A stretch of DNA of 51,441 bases from an uncultured Caulobacterales bacterium (GCA_903900155.1 CAIUMD010000084.1:1-51441), one strand, 5' to 3'. Positions 25,262-35,433 are shown, counted from the stretch's first letter. A program made the numbers and translations. The notes: generated by a model from the letters alone, not told the origin.

Positions 25262-26833
25262 TCACCACCAGGTGGCGTAGAGCGCGATCAGGATCAGGAT
25301 GACCCCGACCCCGGCGATGTTGAAGCCGGTCGAGGTCCTGTAGCTGACCCCCTCCAGGGTCACGACGCTGACCGCCTTCCTGGCCGGCGCGACCAGCGAG
25401 ACCAGCACCGCTCCGGCCAGCGACAGCAGGAAGACCACGCCCACGCGGTTCATGAACGGCATGGTGTAGATGGCCTGCTCCTGCAGGTACCAGAACACCG
25501 CCGACAGCACGGCCGAGCCGATGGCGGCGGTCAGGGCCCCGGCGGTGGTCGCCTTCTTCCAGAACATGCCCAGGATGAAGATCACCACGATGCCCGGCGT
25601 GAAGAAGCCGGTGAACTCCTGGATGAACTGGAAGGCCTGTTCGGCGCCGCCCAGCAGCGGCTTGGCGGTCAGGACGCCGATGATCACCGCGACCACGGCG
25701 GTCAGGCGGCCGACGGTGACCAGCTGCTTCTCGCTCTGGCCCGGGCGGGCCTTGGCGTAGACGTCCAGGGTGAAGATGGTGGCGATCGAGTTGATCTTGG
25801 CCGCCAGCGAGGCGACGATCGCCGCCACCAGGGCCGCGAACACCAGGCCCAGCAGGCCGGGCGGCAAGAGCTTCATCATCTCCGGATAGGCTTGGTCGGG
25901 CTTGATGCCTTGCGGGGCCAAAACGAGGGCGGCGATGCCCGGCAGCACCACGATCACCGGCATCAGCAGCTTCAGATAGGCCGCCATGGCGATGCCCTTC
26001 TGGGCTTCCTTCAGGTCCTTGGCGCCCAGGGCGCGCTGGATGATGTACTGGTTGAAGCCCCAGTAGCTGATGTTCATGATCCACAGGCCGCCGACCAGCA
26101 CCGCGATGCCGGGCAGGTCCTTGTAGTGCGGGTTGTCCTTGGCGAGGATCATGTCGAACTTCTCGGGGAACTGGGTCGTCAGATGGTGGAAACCCGCGAC
26201 CACGTCGCCGCCGCCGATCTTGCCCAGTGACAGCCAGGCGATGATCAGGCCGCCGGTGACCAAGAGGGCCACCTGAACGATGTCGGTCAGGGCCACCGCC
26301 TTCAGCCCGCCCCAGATCTGATAGGCCAGGGCGAAGGCGCCGATGGCGGCCAGGGCCCACATCTGGTCCAGGCCCGCGACGGTGTGGATGGCGATCGAGC
26401 CCAGCCACAGGATCGAAGTCAGGTTCACGAAGATGTACAGGCCCAGCCAGAACACGGCCATCAGGGTGCGCACGCTGGGGCCGTACCGCTGCTCCAGGAA
26501 CTGCGGCATGGTGTAGACGCCGTTCTTCAGGAACACCGGCAGGAAGTATTTCCCGACAATCAGCAGGGTCAGCGCCGCCATCCACTCGTACGAGGCGATG
26601 GCCAGGCCGATGGCGTAGCCCGAGCCGCTCATGCCGATGATCTGTTCGGCCGAGATGTTGGCGGCGATCAGCGAGGCGCCGATGGCCCACCAGGGCAGGG
26701 CCTTGCCGGCCAGGAAGTAGTCGGTCGAGTCCTTCTGGCGCCCGCCCTTGTCGCGACTGACCCACTGGGCCAGACCGAAGATGGCGACGGCGTAGATCGC
26801 CAGCACCGCGATGTCGATCGTGGCTAGGTTCAT
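25262..26833 (-). CDS. Na+/sugar symporter, vSGLT-like (galactose transporter candidate)
   Basis: 523 residues, about 14 membrane helices, sodium:solute symporter family. Similarity to Vibrio vSGLT is visible along the whole length (WVSRDKGG, DYFLAGKALPWWAIGASLIA, YWGFNQYIIQR, FQFIQEFTG). Residues matching the vSGLT galactose site are present: Q64, E83, N254, Y257, K288 and Q405. One binding Ser of vSGLT is Ala here (A86). Predicted inner-membrane import of galactose or a similar sugar coupled to Na+. A strong GGGGGGAGGA Shine-Dalgarno precedes the ATG. It is the last gene of the dehydratase-dgoK-dgoA-symporter operon. Confidence 0.9.
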   Translation of the reverse strand: MNLATIDIAVLAIYAVAIFGLAQWVSRDKGGRQKDSTDYFLAGKALPWWAIGASLIAANISAEQIIGMSGSGYAIGLAIASYEWMAALTLLIVGKYFLPVFLKNGVYTMPQFLEQRYGPSVRTLMAVFWLGLYIFVNLTSILWLGSIAIHTVAGLDQMWALAAIGAFALAYQIWGGLKAVALTDIVQVALLVTGGLIIAWLSLGKIGGGDVVAGFHHLTTQFPEKFDMILAKDNPHYKDLPGIAVLVGGLWIMNISYWGFNQYIIQRALGAKDLKEAQKGIAMAAYLKLLMPVIVVLPGIAALVLAPQGIKPDQAYPEMMKLLPPGLLGLVFAALVAAIVASLAAKINSIATIFTLDVYAKARPGQSEKQLVTVGRLTAVVAVIIGVLTAKPLLGGAEQAFQFIQEFTGFFTPGIVVIFILGMFWKKATTAGALTAAIGSAVLSAVFWYLQEQAIYTMPFMNRVGVVFLLSLAGAVLVSLVAPARKAVSVVTLEGVSYRTSTGFNIAGVGVILILIALYATWW

Positions 26834-26858
26834 GGTCCTCCCCCCTCTGCTTTTGTTC

Positions 26859-27467
26859 TTAGGCGTTCCAGGCCGCGACCAGGGCGGCGGCGCGTTCGCC
26901 GACCTCCTGAGCCGTGTAGCCCGGCTTGTAGAGTTCGCCGCCGACGCCGATGCCGGCCACGCCGGCCGCGCGCCAGGGCTCGAGATTGGCCGCGCCGACG
27001 CCGCCCACGGCGTAGACCAGGATGTCCTTGGGCAGCACGTCCTTGACCGTCTTGACGTGGCTGGGGCCGAAGCTGCTGGCCGGATAGAGCTTCAGGGCCT
27101 TGGCGCCCGCCTTGACGGCGGAGAAGGCTTCCGAGGGCGTGGCGAAGCCCGGCATGGCGGTCAGGCCCAGGGCGACCGCGCGGCTGATCACTTCGGGGTC
27201 GGTGTTGGGCGTGACGATCAGCTTGCCGCCGACCTTGGCGACGTCGTCGACGGCCTGGGGCGACAGCACGGTGCCGGCCCCGCACAGGGCCTGATCACCG
27301 AAGGCGTCGCACAGCTTGTCGATGCTCTCCAGCGGATCGGGCGAGTTCAGCGGCACCTCAATGCCCCGGATGCCGGCGGCGACCAGGGCGGCGGCGACGT
27401 CGAGGATCTCGGTCGGCTTGACGCCGCGCAGGATGGCCACGATCTGGGGCGGGGCGGCGGTGGTCAT
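26859..27467 (-). CDS. dgoA: 2-dehydro-3-deoxy-6-phosphogalactonate aldolase
   Basis: 202 residues, KDPG/KDPGal aldolase TIM barrel. It cleaves KDPGal to pyruvate and glyceraldehyde 3-phosphate. The segments IVAILRGV, GIEVPLNSPDPLESI, GAGTVL, LIVTPNTD and ALKLYPASSFGP follow E. coli DgoA closely. The Schiff-base Lys is K126 and the general acid/base is E37, the same numbering as in E. coli DgoA. GGATAAG lies 5 nt before the ATG and overlaps the dgoK stop, so translation is coupled. With dgoK and the dehydratase it forms the De Ley-Doudoroff route. Confidence 0.95.
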   Translation of the reverse strand: MTTAAPPQIVAILRGVKPTEILDVAAALVAAGIRGIEVPLNSPDPLESIDKLCDAFGDQALCGAGTVLSPQAVDDVAKVGGKLIVTPNTDPEVISRAVALGLTAMPGFATPSEAFSAVKAGAKALKLYPASSFGPSHVKTVKDVLPKDILVYAVGGVGAANLEPWRAAGVAGIGVGGELYKPGYTAQEVGERAAALVAAWNA

Positions 27468-27471
27468 AAGC

Positions 27472-28382
27472 TTATCCTTGCACTCTGGAGATCGCCGCGA
27501 GCCCGGCGAGAACGGCCGCGTCGCCTTCGACGACGGTGGCGCTGGTCCCGACCCCGGCCAGGGCCTGGACGTAAAGATCGCTGAGGGCGCCCGCGCCGAT
27601 CACGGTCACGGCGGCCATCGGCCCGAACCAGTCGCGGGCGGCGGCGACGTCGGCGGCGACCAGCAGGCCCGACAGGTAACCCATGGCGTCGGCCGGGCTC
27701 ATGCCGTCCAGCAGTTGGCGGCTGCGGGTTTCGAACATCAGGTGGGGCAGGCGGGCGGCGCCATGTTCGGCGATGCGCGAGAGGCCCAGGGCGAAGCCCT
27801 CGGCGGAGCCGTCAGCCTGGGACCCGCCGCCGGCCGCCAGGGTCGAGTGCTGCTTGAGCAGCGCGAAGGTCTCACCGACCGGGGCGGTGACGAAGCCCAT
27901 GATCTGGCCGTCCTCGACCACGGTCCACTTGTTGTGGGTGCCGGGCAGGACCAGCAGGTGGCGGCCGGTGCGCAAGGCGCCGTCCAGGGCCAGGGCGCCG
28001 AAGACCTGCGTCTCCTCGCCGCGCATCACGTCGGGACCGCCCAGCGGGTTGGCGCAGGAGAGGCCCGGGACCAGGGTCACCGGCAGGCCCTCGGCCTCGA
28101 ACCGCAAGGCCTTGGCGGCGACATCGGCGGGACCGGCGGGGCAGGCGGCATAGGGCGCCTCCTTCCAGCCGATGCGCGAGCCGACCATGCCGCACATCAG
28201 GGCGCCGGCGGGGCTGGCCTCGCCCCAGTCGCCGACCAGGTCCAGGAAGGTCTTCTCCGGCGTGTCGGTCAGGGCCGAGACGCCCGGGCCATCGCGGCGG
28301 TGGATCACGCTCTTGCCCTGGCGCAGCCAGAGCCGCAGGCGCGAGGTGCCCCAGTCGCCGACGATGACGATGTCCTGGTCCA

Positions 28383-28383
<1 letters not shown>
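27472..28383 (-). CDS. dgoK: 2-dehydro-3-deoxygalactonokinase
   Basis: 303 residues from ATG 28383. DgoK family ATP-dependent kinase that phosphorylates KDGal at O6. The phosphate-binding start GDWGTSRLRLW, MCGMVGSRIGWKEAPY with the following CPAG, and LPGTHNKWT, GSQADG and FVTAPVGE type segments are family features. The ATG shares its A with the TGA of the dehydratase gene (TGATG), showing coupled translation. Five bases separate it from dgoA. Confidence 0.94.
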
Positions 28384-30119
<1,736 letters not shown>

Positions 30120-30223
30120 GTCCGTCCCTAACGCGGGCGCTACTGGCCCGGCCCCTCAAGTTATGCGGCCATTTATAGTATAATAATGATCTACGCAATC
30201 GGCTGCCCGATCAGCCGAGCTTT

Positions 30224-30235
30224 GGAAGCGCTTCC
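30224..30235. promoter_or_regulatory. operator-like palindrome GGAAGCGCTTCC
   Basis: Perfect 12-bp palindrome with central CG, different in sequence from the TGAYARCG type. It is the palindrome closest to the dehydratase side (105 bp from its ATG), so it may serve a second LacI-type regulator for that operon. Confidence 0.5.
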
Positions 30236-30281
30236 GGAATTCCAGCGATTGATTGCGGTGTCATTCTCCACAGTGTGGCTG

Positions 30282-30295
30282 AAACAACGCTGTCA
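30282..30295. promoter_or_regulatory. operator-like half-conserved palindrome
   Basis: AAACAACGCTGTCA keeps the right half and the CAACG core of the TGAYARCGYTRTCA family. Its centre is 23 bp from the perfect site at 30305-30318, about two helical turns. Confidence 0.45.
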
Positions 30296-30304
30296 TGTCT
30301 GAAA

Positions 30305-30318
30305 TGATAGCGCTATCA
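30305..30318. promoter_or_regulatory. operator-like palindrome before the TonB receptor promoter
   Basis: TGATAGCGCTATCA, a perfect 14-bp palindrome with central CG. It ends 4 bp before the conserved CGGCTTG start of the receptor promoter. The same layout is repeated at 35156-35169. Confidence 0.7.
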
Positions 30319-30322
30319 ATTT

Positions 30323-30354
30323 CGGCTTGAAGGTAGCAATTATACGATTATAGC
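30323..30354 (+). promoter_or_regulatory. TonB receptor promoter module
   Basis: CGGCTTG, then GGT, then AATTATACGATTATAG. TTGAAG (30327-30332) and TATAGC (30349-30354) are spaced 16 bp. Its near-copy at 35173-35204 differs at few positions, which argues for function. Confidence 0.55.
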
Positions 30355-30447
30355 TACCGAATATGGAGCGCGCGGCCTGTCGGCCGCACGTCACCGGACG
30401 CTCAAGAACGTGCCGGGACGGCTCCCAACAGGGGAAGGGAACAGCGC

Positions 30448-33363
30448 ATGCAGCGCCTCAATTCGTCTCGTCGTAAAATCATGCTGGCCGGCGCTTCGGC
30501 CCTGGTCCTGTGCGCCGCCGCGCCGGCGGCCTTCGCCCAGCAGATCGAAAGCACGGCCGTCGACGAGGTCGTCGTCACCGGCCAGCGCGCGGCCATCCAG
30601 TCGGCGCAGAAGCTGAAGCAGAACGCCGAGCAGCTGGTCGATTCGATCACCGCCACCGACATCGGCGCCCTGCCCGACCGTTCGGTGACCGAAGCCCTTC
30701 AACGGGTCGCCGGCGTCACCATCGGCCGCACCTCGGACGGCCGCGACGCCGACCGCCTGTCGGTCGAAGGCTCGGGCGTGCAGGTGCGCGGCCTGTCGTG
30801 GGTGCGCGGCGAACTGAACGGCCGCGACAGCTTCTCGGCCAAGAGCGGCCGCACCCTCTCCTTCGAGGACATCCCGCCCGAGCTGATGGCCGGCGTGGAC
30901 GTCTACAAGAACCCCTCGGCCGACATCATCGAAGGCGGCGTCGGCGGCACGGTCAACCTGCGCACGCGCCTGCCGTTCGACAGCGCCAAGCGCATCATCG
31001 CCTATTCGATCGACGGCTCGTACGGCGACCTCGCCAAGAAATGGAAGCCCTCGGGCTCGATCCTCTACAGCGACCGCTTCCAGACCGGCATCGGCGAGGT
31101 CGGCTTCCTGATCGACCTGTCGGACTCCAAGCTGAAGAGCCGAACCGACACCATCTCGGTCGACCCCTACTTCGTCCGCACCGACCTGGTTCCCGGCAAG
31201 ACGGTCTATGTCCCCGGGGGCTTCGGCTACCGCAGCCTGGACTTCGACCGCGAGCGCAAGGGCATCGACGCGGCCCTGCAATGGCGTCCGAACGACCAGT
31301 GGGAAGCGACCCTGCAGTTCCTGCGCTCGTCGGCCCTGATGGCCTCGTCCGAGCACGCGGTCGGCTTCAACGTCGGTTCGACCAACGGTCCGGCCGCCGG
31401 CACGACCTTCACCTATGACAACGGCGGCCGCTTCACCAAGGGCACGCTGGCCCAGACGCCGGGCGGGACCAGCCTGGGCTCGTCGACCATCGACACCCGC
31501 TATGCCGAGCGCAGCTCGGTGACGTCCGACTACTCGCTGAACCTGAAGTACAATCCGAACGACAAGTGGTCGTTCAGCGGCGACGTCCAGTACATCTACG
31601 CCAAGACCAAGACCGTCGACACGACCGCGTTCAACGCGCTCAGCGCCGACGCCTCGCCGGCCAGCCTGGACCTGACCAGCGACCTGCCGACCATCACGAT
31701 GAACAACAACAAGGCGTTCACCTCGAACCCGGCCAGCTACTACCTGCAGGCCGTGATGGACCACCACGACCGCAACGAGGGCAGCGAGCTGGCCACCCGG
31801 CTGGACGGCGGCTACCAGTTCGACGAGGGCGGCTGGCTGAGGTCGCTGAAGTTCGGCGTCCGCAGCACCTATCGCCAGACCACGACGCGCGAGACGGCCT
31901 ACCGCTGGGATACGGTGGCCCCCAGCTGGTCGGCGCCGTCGATCGACCAGCTGGCCCCCTACAAGGGCCAGTACAGCCTCTATCCGTTCGACAACTACTT
32001 CCGCGGCGCGGTGAACCTGCCGGCGACCTTCGTCATGCCGAACGCCGAGTTCGTCCGTGACTATGCCAGCTTCGCCAAGACCATCGAGCAGATCGCCATC
32101 GCGGGCGGCGGCGGCTGGCGTCCGTTTGCGGGCGACTTCGAAAGCCAGGCCCAGAACGGCGGCAAGGGCAGCACCAACCACCAGAAGGAAAAGACCCTGG
32201 CGGGCTACGCCATGCTGCGCTTCGGGCACGACGTGTCGATCGGCGGCGAGGACCGTGAGCTGGACGGCAATATCGGCGTCCGGGTCGTCAAGACCGAGAC
32301 CACCAGCCAGGGCGTCCAGGTCTTCAACGCCAATACCCAGACGACCGTCCCGGCGGCCGACCTGGCCTTCGCCAATGGGGCCAAGAGCGCCTTCGTCGGC
32401 GGCCGCGACTATGTCAACGTCCTGCCCAGCCTGAACGTGCGCCTGAAGGTGACGCCGGAGATGTTCCTGCGCTTCGCCGCCGCCAAGGCGGTGGTGCGTC
32501 CGGACTTCGCCCAGCTGCAGCCGAACTACGCGATCAGCGCCACCAACGGCTTCCTGACCGGCGGGGCCTGCTCCAGCACCATCCCCGGCGGCGCCCAGGC
32601 CAACTGCGTGTTCCAGTACACGGCCAACGCCGGCAATCCGAACCTGAAGCCGATCCGCTCCACCCAGTACGACCTGGCCTGGGAGTGGTACTTCGCGCCG
32701 ACCGGCAGCCTGACCGCGACGGTGTTCTACAAGGACGTCTACGGCTTCATCACCAACGGCGCCCAGCCGGTCACCTTCACCAACAACGGGGTGACCCGCA
32801 CGGTCCAGGTGATCCAGCCGTACAACGCCGGCAAGGGCTCGATCAAAGGCTTCGAGGTCGCCTACCAGCAGTATTACGACTTCCTGCCGGGGCCGCTGAA
32901 GGGCTTCGGGGTGCAGGCCAACTTCACCTATGTCGACAGCAAGGGCGCGCGTAACGCCGCGTCCAACCCGTACGACAGCAGCCAGCTGACCAACATCACG
33001 ACCCACGGCGAGGAGCTGCCGCTCGAGGGTCTGTCGAAGAAGAGCTACAACCTCGCGGCCCTGTACGATCTGGGCAAGGTGTCGGCCCGGCTGGCCTACA
33101 ACTGGCGTGAGCGTTACCTGCTGACGACTACGGCGGCGAACATCAACATCCCCGCCTGGTACGACGATTACGGCCAGCTGGACGGCTCGGTGTTCTACAC
33201 GGTCAACGACAAGATCAAGATCGGCTTCCAGGCCGTGAACCTGACCAACACCAAGACCAAGATCCTGGTCAGCTATCCGGGCCGCCTGGAAGAGGGCCTG
33301 ACCGGCCACAACTGGGTGGTGGCCGATCGCCGCTACTCGGTGGTGCTGCGCGGGACGTTCTAG
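30448..33363 (+). CDS. TonB-dependent receptor, TonB-Xanth-Caul type
   Basis: 971 residues. Outer-membrane active transporter. A signal peptide ends at AAFAQ (about residue 31), the TonB box is DEVVVTG (about 39-45), the plug runs to about residue 165 with SVTEALQRVAGVTI and EGGVGGTVNLRTR, and the rest is the 22-strand barrel ending in an aromatic Phe (VVLRGTF). The N-terminal pattern is that of the large TonB receptor family expanded in Caulobacter and Xanthomonas for plant glycans. No N-terminal signalling domain is present. The halogenase homologue and glycosidases follow on the same strand; xyloglucan oligosaccharides are the inferred ligand. Confidence 0.93.
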   Translation: MQRLNSSRRKIMLAGASALVLCAAAPAAFAQQIESTAVDEVVVTGQRAAIQSAQKLKQNAEQLVDSITATDIGALPDRSVTEALQRVAGVTIGRTSDGRDADRLSVEGSGVQVRGLSWVRGELNGRDSFSAKSGRTLSFEDIPPELMAGVDVYKNPSADIIEGGVGGTVNLRTRLPFDSAKRIIAYSIDGSYGDLAKKWKPSGSILYSDRFQTGIGEVGFLIDLSDSKLKSRTDTISVDPYFVRTDLVPGKTVYVPGGFGYRSLDFDRERKGIDAALQWRPNDQWEATLQFLRSSALMASSEHAVGFNVGSTNGPAAGTTFTYDNGGRFTKGTLAQTPGGTSLGSSTIDTRYAERSSVTSDYSLNLKYNPNDKWSFSGDVQYIYAKTKTVDTTAFNALSADASPASLDLTSDLPTITMNNNKAFTSNPASYYLQAVMDHHDRNEGSELATRLDGGYQFDEGGWLRSLKFGVRSTYRQTTTRETAYRWDTVAPSWSAPSIDQLAPYKGQYSLYPFDNYFRGAVNLPATFVMPNAEFVRDYASFAKTIEQIAIAGGGGWRPFAGDFESQAQNGGKGSTNHQKEKTLAGYAMLRFGHDVSIGGEDRELDGNIGVRVVKTETTSQGVQVFNANTQTTVPAADLAFANGAKSAFVGGRDYVNVLPSLNVRLKVTPEMFLRFAAAKAVVRPDFAQLQPNYAISATNGFLTGGACSSTIPGGAQANCVFQYTANAGNPNLKPIRSTQYDLAWEWYFAPTGSLTATVFYKDVYGFITNGAQPVTFTNNGVTRTVQVIQPYNAGKGSIKGFEVAYQQYYDFLPGPLKGFGVQANFTYVDSKGARNAASNPYDSSQLTNITTHGEELPLEGLSKKSYNLAALYDLGKVSARLAYNWRERYLLTTTAANINIPAWYDDYGQLDGSVFYTVNDKIKIGFQAVNLTNTKTKILVSYPGRLEEGLTGHNWVVADRRYSVVLRGTF

Positions 33364-33374
33364 GCCTTAAAAAC

Positions 33375-33488
33375 TGTCATCCCGGCCAAGCGCGCAGCGC
33401 CCATTGCTTGGTGGGTTGGGCCGGGACCGCAGGAAGCGCCGAGCTTGCCGCGGTCCCGGCTCTACGCTTCGCTGCGGCCGGGATGACA
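33375..33488. repeat. TGTCATCCCGG-type palindromic element, copy 3
   Basis: Ends TGTCATCCCGG and CCGGGATGACA, with inner arms GGCCGGGACCGC and GCGGTCCCGGCT. It fills almost the whole gap between the receptor and the halogenase homologue and probably shapes the relative amounts of the two messages. Confidence 0.85.
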
Positions 33489-33508
33489 GCCTTGCTTGAG
33501 AGACGCCC

Positions 33509-35008
33509 ATGTATCGCAAGTTCGTGGTGGTCGGCGGCGGCACGGCTGGCTGGATCGCCGCGGCGACCCTGATCCAGGCCATGAAGGGCCGGGTCGGCGA
33601 GGTCGAGCTGATCGAGTCCGACGAGATCGGCACGGTCGGCGTCGGCGAGGCCACCATCCCGCCGATCCAGTTCCTGAACGGCCTCTTGGGCGTCGACGAG
33701 ATCGACTTCATCAGGAAGACGCAAGGCACGTTCAAGCTGGGCATCCAGTTTCGCGACTGGGGGCGGCTGGGCGCGGAGTATTTCCACCCCTTCGGCGTCT
33801 ATGGCCAGCCGATCGACGGGGTCGGCTTCCATCACTACTGGCTGCGCCTGCGCGAGCAGGGCGAGGGCGGCAGTCTCGACAGTTATGCCCTGTCGACGGT
33901 CGCCGCCAAGGCGGGCAAGTTCGCCCTGCCGCCCAAGGACCTGCCGCCGGGCGCGCCGGGCCTGGGCTATGCCTACCACTTCGACGCGGGGCTCTATGCC
34001 CGATACCTGCGGACCTACGCCGAGACCCGGGGCGTCAAGCGCACCGAGGGCAAGATCGCCACGGTCGAGCAGGATCCGCAAAGCGGCTTCGTCACGGGCC
34101 TGGCCCTGGCCGACGGCCGCCGGGTCGAGGGCGACTTCTTCGTCGACTGTTCGGGGTTCCGGGGCCTGCTGATCGAGCAGGCGCTGGAGGCGGGCTACGA
34201 GGACTGGTCGCACTGGCTGCCCTGCGACCGCGCCCTGGCCGTCCCCTGCGAGAACGCCTATCCGCTGACTCCCTACACCCGCTCGACCGCGCGGGAGGCC
34301 GGCTGGCAGTGGCGGATCCCGCTGCAACACCGCACCGGCAACGGCTATGTCTATTGCAGCAGCCATATCGGCGACGACGCGGCGGCCCAGACGCTGTTGG
34401 CCAATCTCGACGGCAAGGCCTTGGCCGACCCGCGCCCGCTGCGCTTCACCGCCGGCCGCCGCAAGAAGAGCTGGAGCAAGAACGTGGTGGCCCTAGGCTT
34501 GGCCGGCGGCTTCATGGAGCCGCTGGAATCGACCAGCATCCATCTGATCCAGACCGGGGCCATGCGCCTGCTCTCGCTGCTGCCGATCGGCGGCTACGAC
34601 CCGGCGGCCGAGGCCGAGTTCAATCGCCTGACGCAGATCGAATACGAGCAGATCCGCGACTTCATCGTCCTGCACTACAAGGCGACGCAGCGCGACGACG
34701 CCGAGCTGTGGCGCTACTGCCGCGACATGGCCGTGCCCGACAGCCTGGCCCACAAGATCGAGCTCTTCGAAAGCCGCGCCAAGATCGCCCGCTTCGACGA
34801 GCAGCTGTTCGCCGAGCCCAGTTGGCTGGCGGTGTTCCTGGGGCAGGGGATCACGCCCCGCGACTATGACCGCCTGGCCGATGTTCCGGCCTATGGCGAG
34901 GTGGCCGCCGCGATGCTGCGGATCGGCCGGATGAACGCCGACATCGTGGCGCGGCTGCCGACCCATGACGCGTTCATCGCGGCGGCGTGTCGGGCGGAGG
35001 CGATGTGA
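33509..35008 (+). CDS. flavin-dependent (tryptophan) halogenase family protein
   Basis: 499 residues. FAD motif GGGTAGW (residues 9-15), the WxWxIP halogenase signature as WQWRIP, a Lys at the catalytic position (K76, in GTFKLG) and a Glu at the second (E340, in PLESTSI). All key features of PrnA-type halogenases are therefore present. However, such genes often sit next to TonB receptors in Caulobacter-like and Xanthomonas-like genomes, where their substrate is unknown and tryptophan is not assured. Its role in a glycan locus is therefore open. No signal peptide; cytoplasmic. Confidence 0.88.
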   Translation: MYRKFVVVGGGTAGWIAAATLIQAMKGRVGEVELIESDEIGTVGVGEATIPPIQFLNGLLGVDEIDFIRKTQGTFKLGIQFRDWGRLGAEYFHPFGVYGQPIDGVGFHHYWLRLREQGEGGSLDSYALSTVAAKAGKFALPPKDLPPGAPGLGYAYHFDAGLYARYLRTYAETRGVKRTEGKIATVEQDPQSGFVTGLALADGRRVEGDFFVDCSGFRGLLIEQALEAGYEDWSHWLPCDRALAVPCENAYPLTPYTRSTAREAGWQWRIPLQHRTGNGYVYCSSHIGDDAAAQTLLANLDGKALADPRPLRFTAGRRKKSWSKNVVALGLAGGFMEPLESTSIHLIQTGAMRLLSLLPIGGYDPAAEAEFNRLTQIEYEQIRDFIVLHYKATQRDDAELWRYCRDMAVPDSLAHKIELFESRAKIARFDEQLFAEPSWLAVFLGQGITPRDYDRLADVPAYGEVAAAMLRIGRMNADIVARLPTHDAFIAAACRAEAM

Positions 35009-35012
35009 ATAT

Positions 35013-35143
35013 CCCTTCTCCCCTTGCGGGAGAGGGGGCCGCGAAGCGGGGCGGGTGAGGGGTTGCGCGGGCCTGTCCGGATAGGGTTTTCGACCCCTCA
35101 TCCGTCGACTGCGTCAACACCTTCTCCCGCAAGGGGAGGAGGG
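35013..35143. repeat. large intergenic palindrome, family B, copy 2
   Basis: Outer arms CCCTTCTCCCCTTGCGGGAG-type (35013-35036) and its complement (35120-35143), with GAGGGG/CCCCTC arms inside. Related in plan to 18979-19097. It begins directly after the halogenase stop and may act as a processing or termination site. Confidence 0.75.
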
Positions 35144-35155
35144 AAGTGGAATGAA

Positions 35156-35169
35156 TGACAACGCTATCA
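35156..35169. promoter_or_regulatory. operator-like palindrome, upstream site of the GH35 region
   Basis: TGACAACGCTATCA is a hybrid of the two perfect sites (TGACAACG half plus CGCTATCA half). It ends 3 bp before a CGGCTTG promoter start, the same arrangement as at the TonB receptor. Confidence 0.7.
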
Positions 35170-35172
35170 AAA

Positions 35173-35204
35173 CGGCTTGTTGGTCTGAATTATACGACTA
35201 TAGT
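35173..35204 (+). promoter_or_regulatory. promoter module, near-copy of the receptor promoter
   Basis: CGGCTTG, GGT and AATTATACGACTATAG recur with the same spacing as at 30323-30354. TTGTTG (35177-35182) and TATAGT (35199-35204) are 16 bp apart. It predicts a transcript start near 35211, over 220 nt before the GH35 gene. Confidence 0.6.
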
Positions 35205-35210
35205 CTGGCT

Positions 35211-35334
35211 AGCTTAGGCGGCGCGGCGAGGGGTTTCATGGCCCTGGCTTTGCGCCTCGCGCGACACCTCTCCCCGAGGTCGCGCGGCGTCTTTCCCCGC
35301 GCATCGTCACCTGCGGCGGTGCGCGGATTTTTTT
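35211..35334 (+). ncRNA. candidate structured small RNA or attenuating leader
   Basis: About 124 nt between the promoter module and an intrinsic terminator. It holds a strong hairpin CGCGCGAC(AC)CTC / GAGGTCGCGCG (35258-35270 with 35276-35286, 5-nt loop) and then the terminator stem. A 32-codon ORF (ATG 35238, AGGGG 4 nt upstream, TGA in the terminator T-tract at 35334-35336, Arg-rich) could be a leader peptide. Either a stand-alone regulatory RNA or a transcription attenuator for GH35/GH31 would fit. No family recognised; prediction by eye only. Confidence 0.35.
35297..35334 (+). terminator. intrinsic terminator upstream of GH35
   Basis: A 12-bp stem (35297-35308 with 35315-35326, two G-U pairs) and a 6-nt loop, followed by A then T7. 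It lies 100 nt before the GH35 start and about 290 nt after the halogenase stop, so it most likely ends the transcript from 35173-35204. Confidence 0.7.
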
Positions 35335-35389
35335 GAGCCTACCGGACTTGCTTGCGCCCTTCGGCGGGGCAAAGGTCCGACAATAAGAT

Positions 35390-35403
35390 TGATAGCGCTA
35401 ACA
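35390..35403. promoter_or_regulatory. operator-like site directly before GH35
   Basis: TGATAGCGCTAACA matches 12 of 14 positions of the perfect palindrome at 30305-30318. It lies 31 bp from the GH35 ATG, after the terminator, and suggests a second controlled promoter for the glycosidase genes. Confidence 0.55.
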
Positions 35404-35433
35404 TCGACTTGGCGCTGCGAACGGAGGAGGCGG

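Larger units (their letters stand above)
30120..30447. promoter_or_regulatory. divergent control region: dehydratase operon / TonB receptor
   Basis: 328 bp with no gene and much lower GC than its flanks. It holds three operator-like palindromes (30224-30235, 30282-30295, 30305-30318), an A/T-rich promoter for the minus strand around 30170-30186 (TTATTATACTATAAATG on that strand), and the receptor promoter at 30323-30354. A short hairpin GCGGCC-N4-GGCCGC (30372-30387) lies in the receptor leader, and AGGGGAAGGGA precedes the receptor ATG. Confidence 0.7.

Noticed and set aside
30391..33309. 972-codon open frame antisense to the TonB receptor
   Set aside because: Shadow frame; the plus strand carries a full receptor with signal peptide, TonB box and C-terminal Phe.
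35151..35336. 61-codon ORF over the operator and promoter region
   Set aside because: Its first half covers the operator and promoter module; only the later ATG at 35238 could be a leader peptide.
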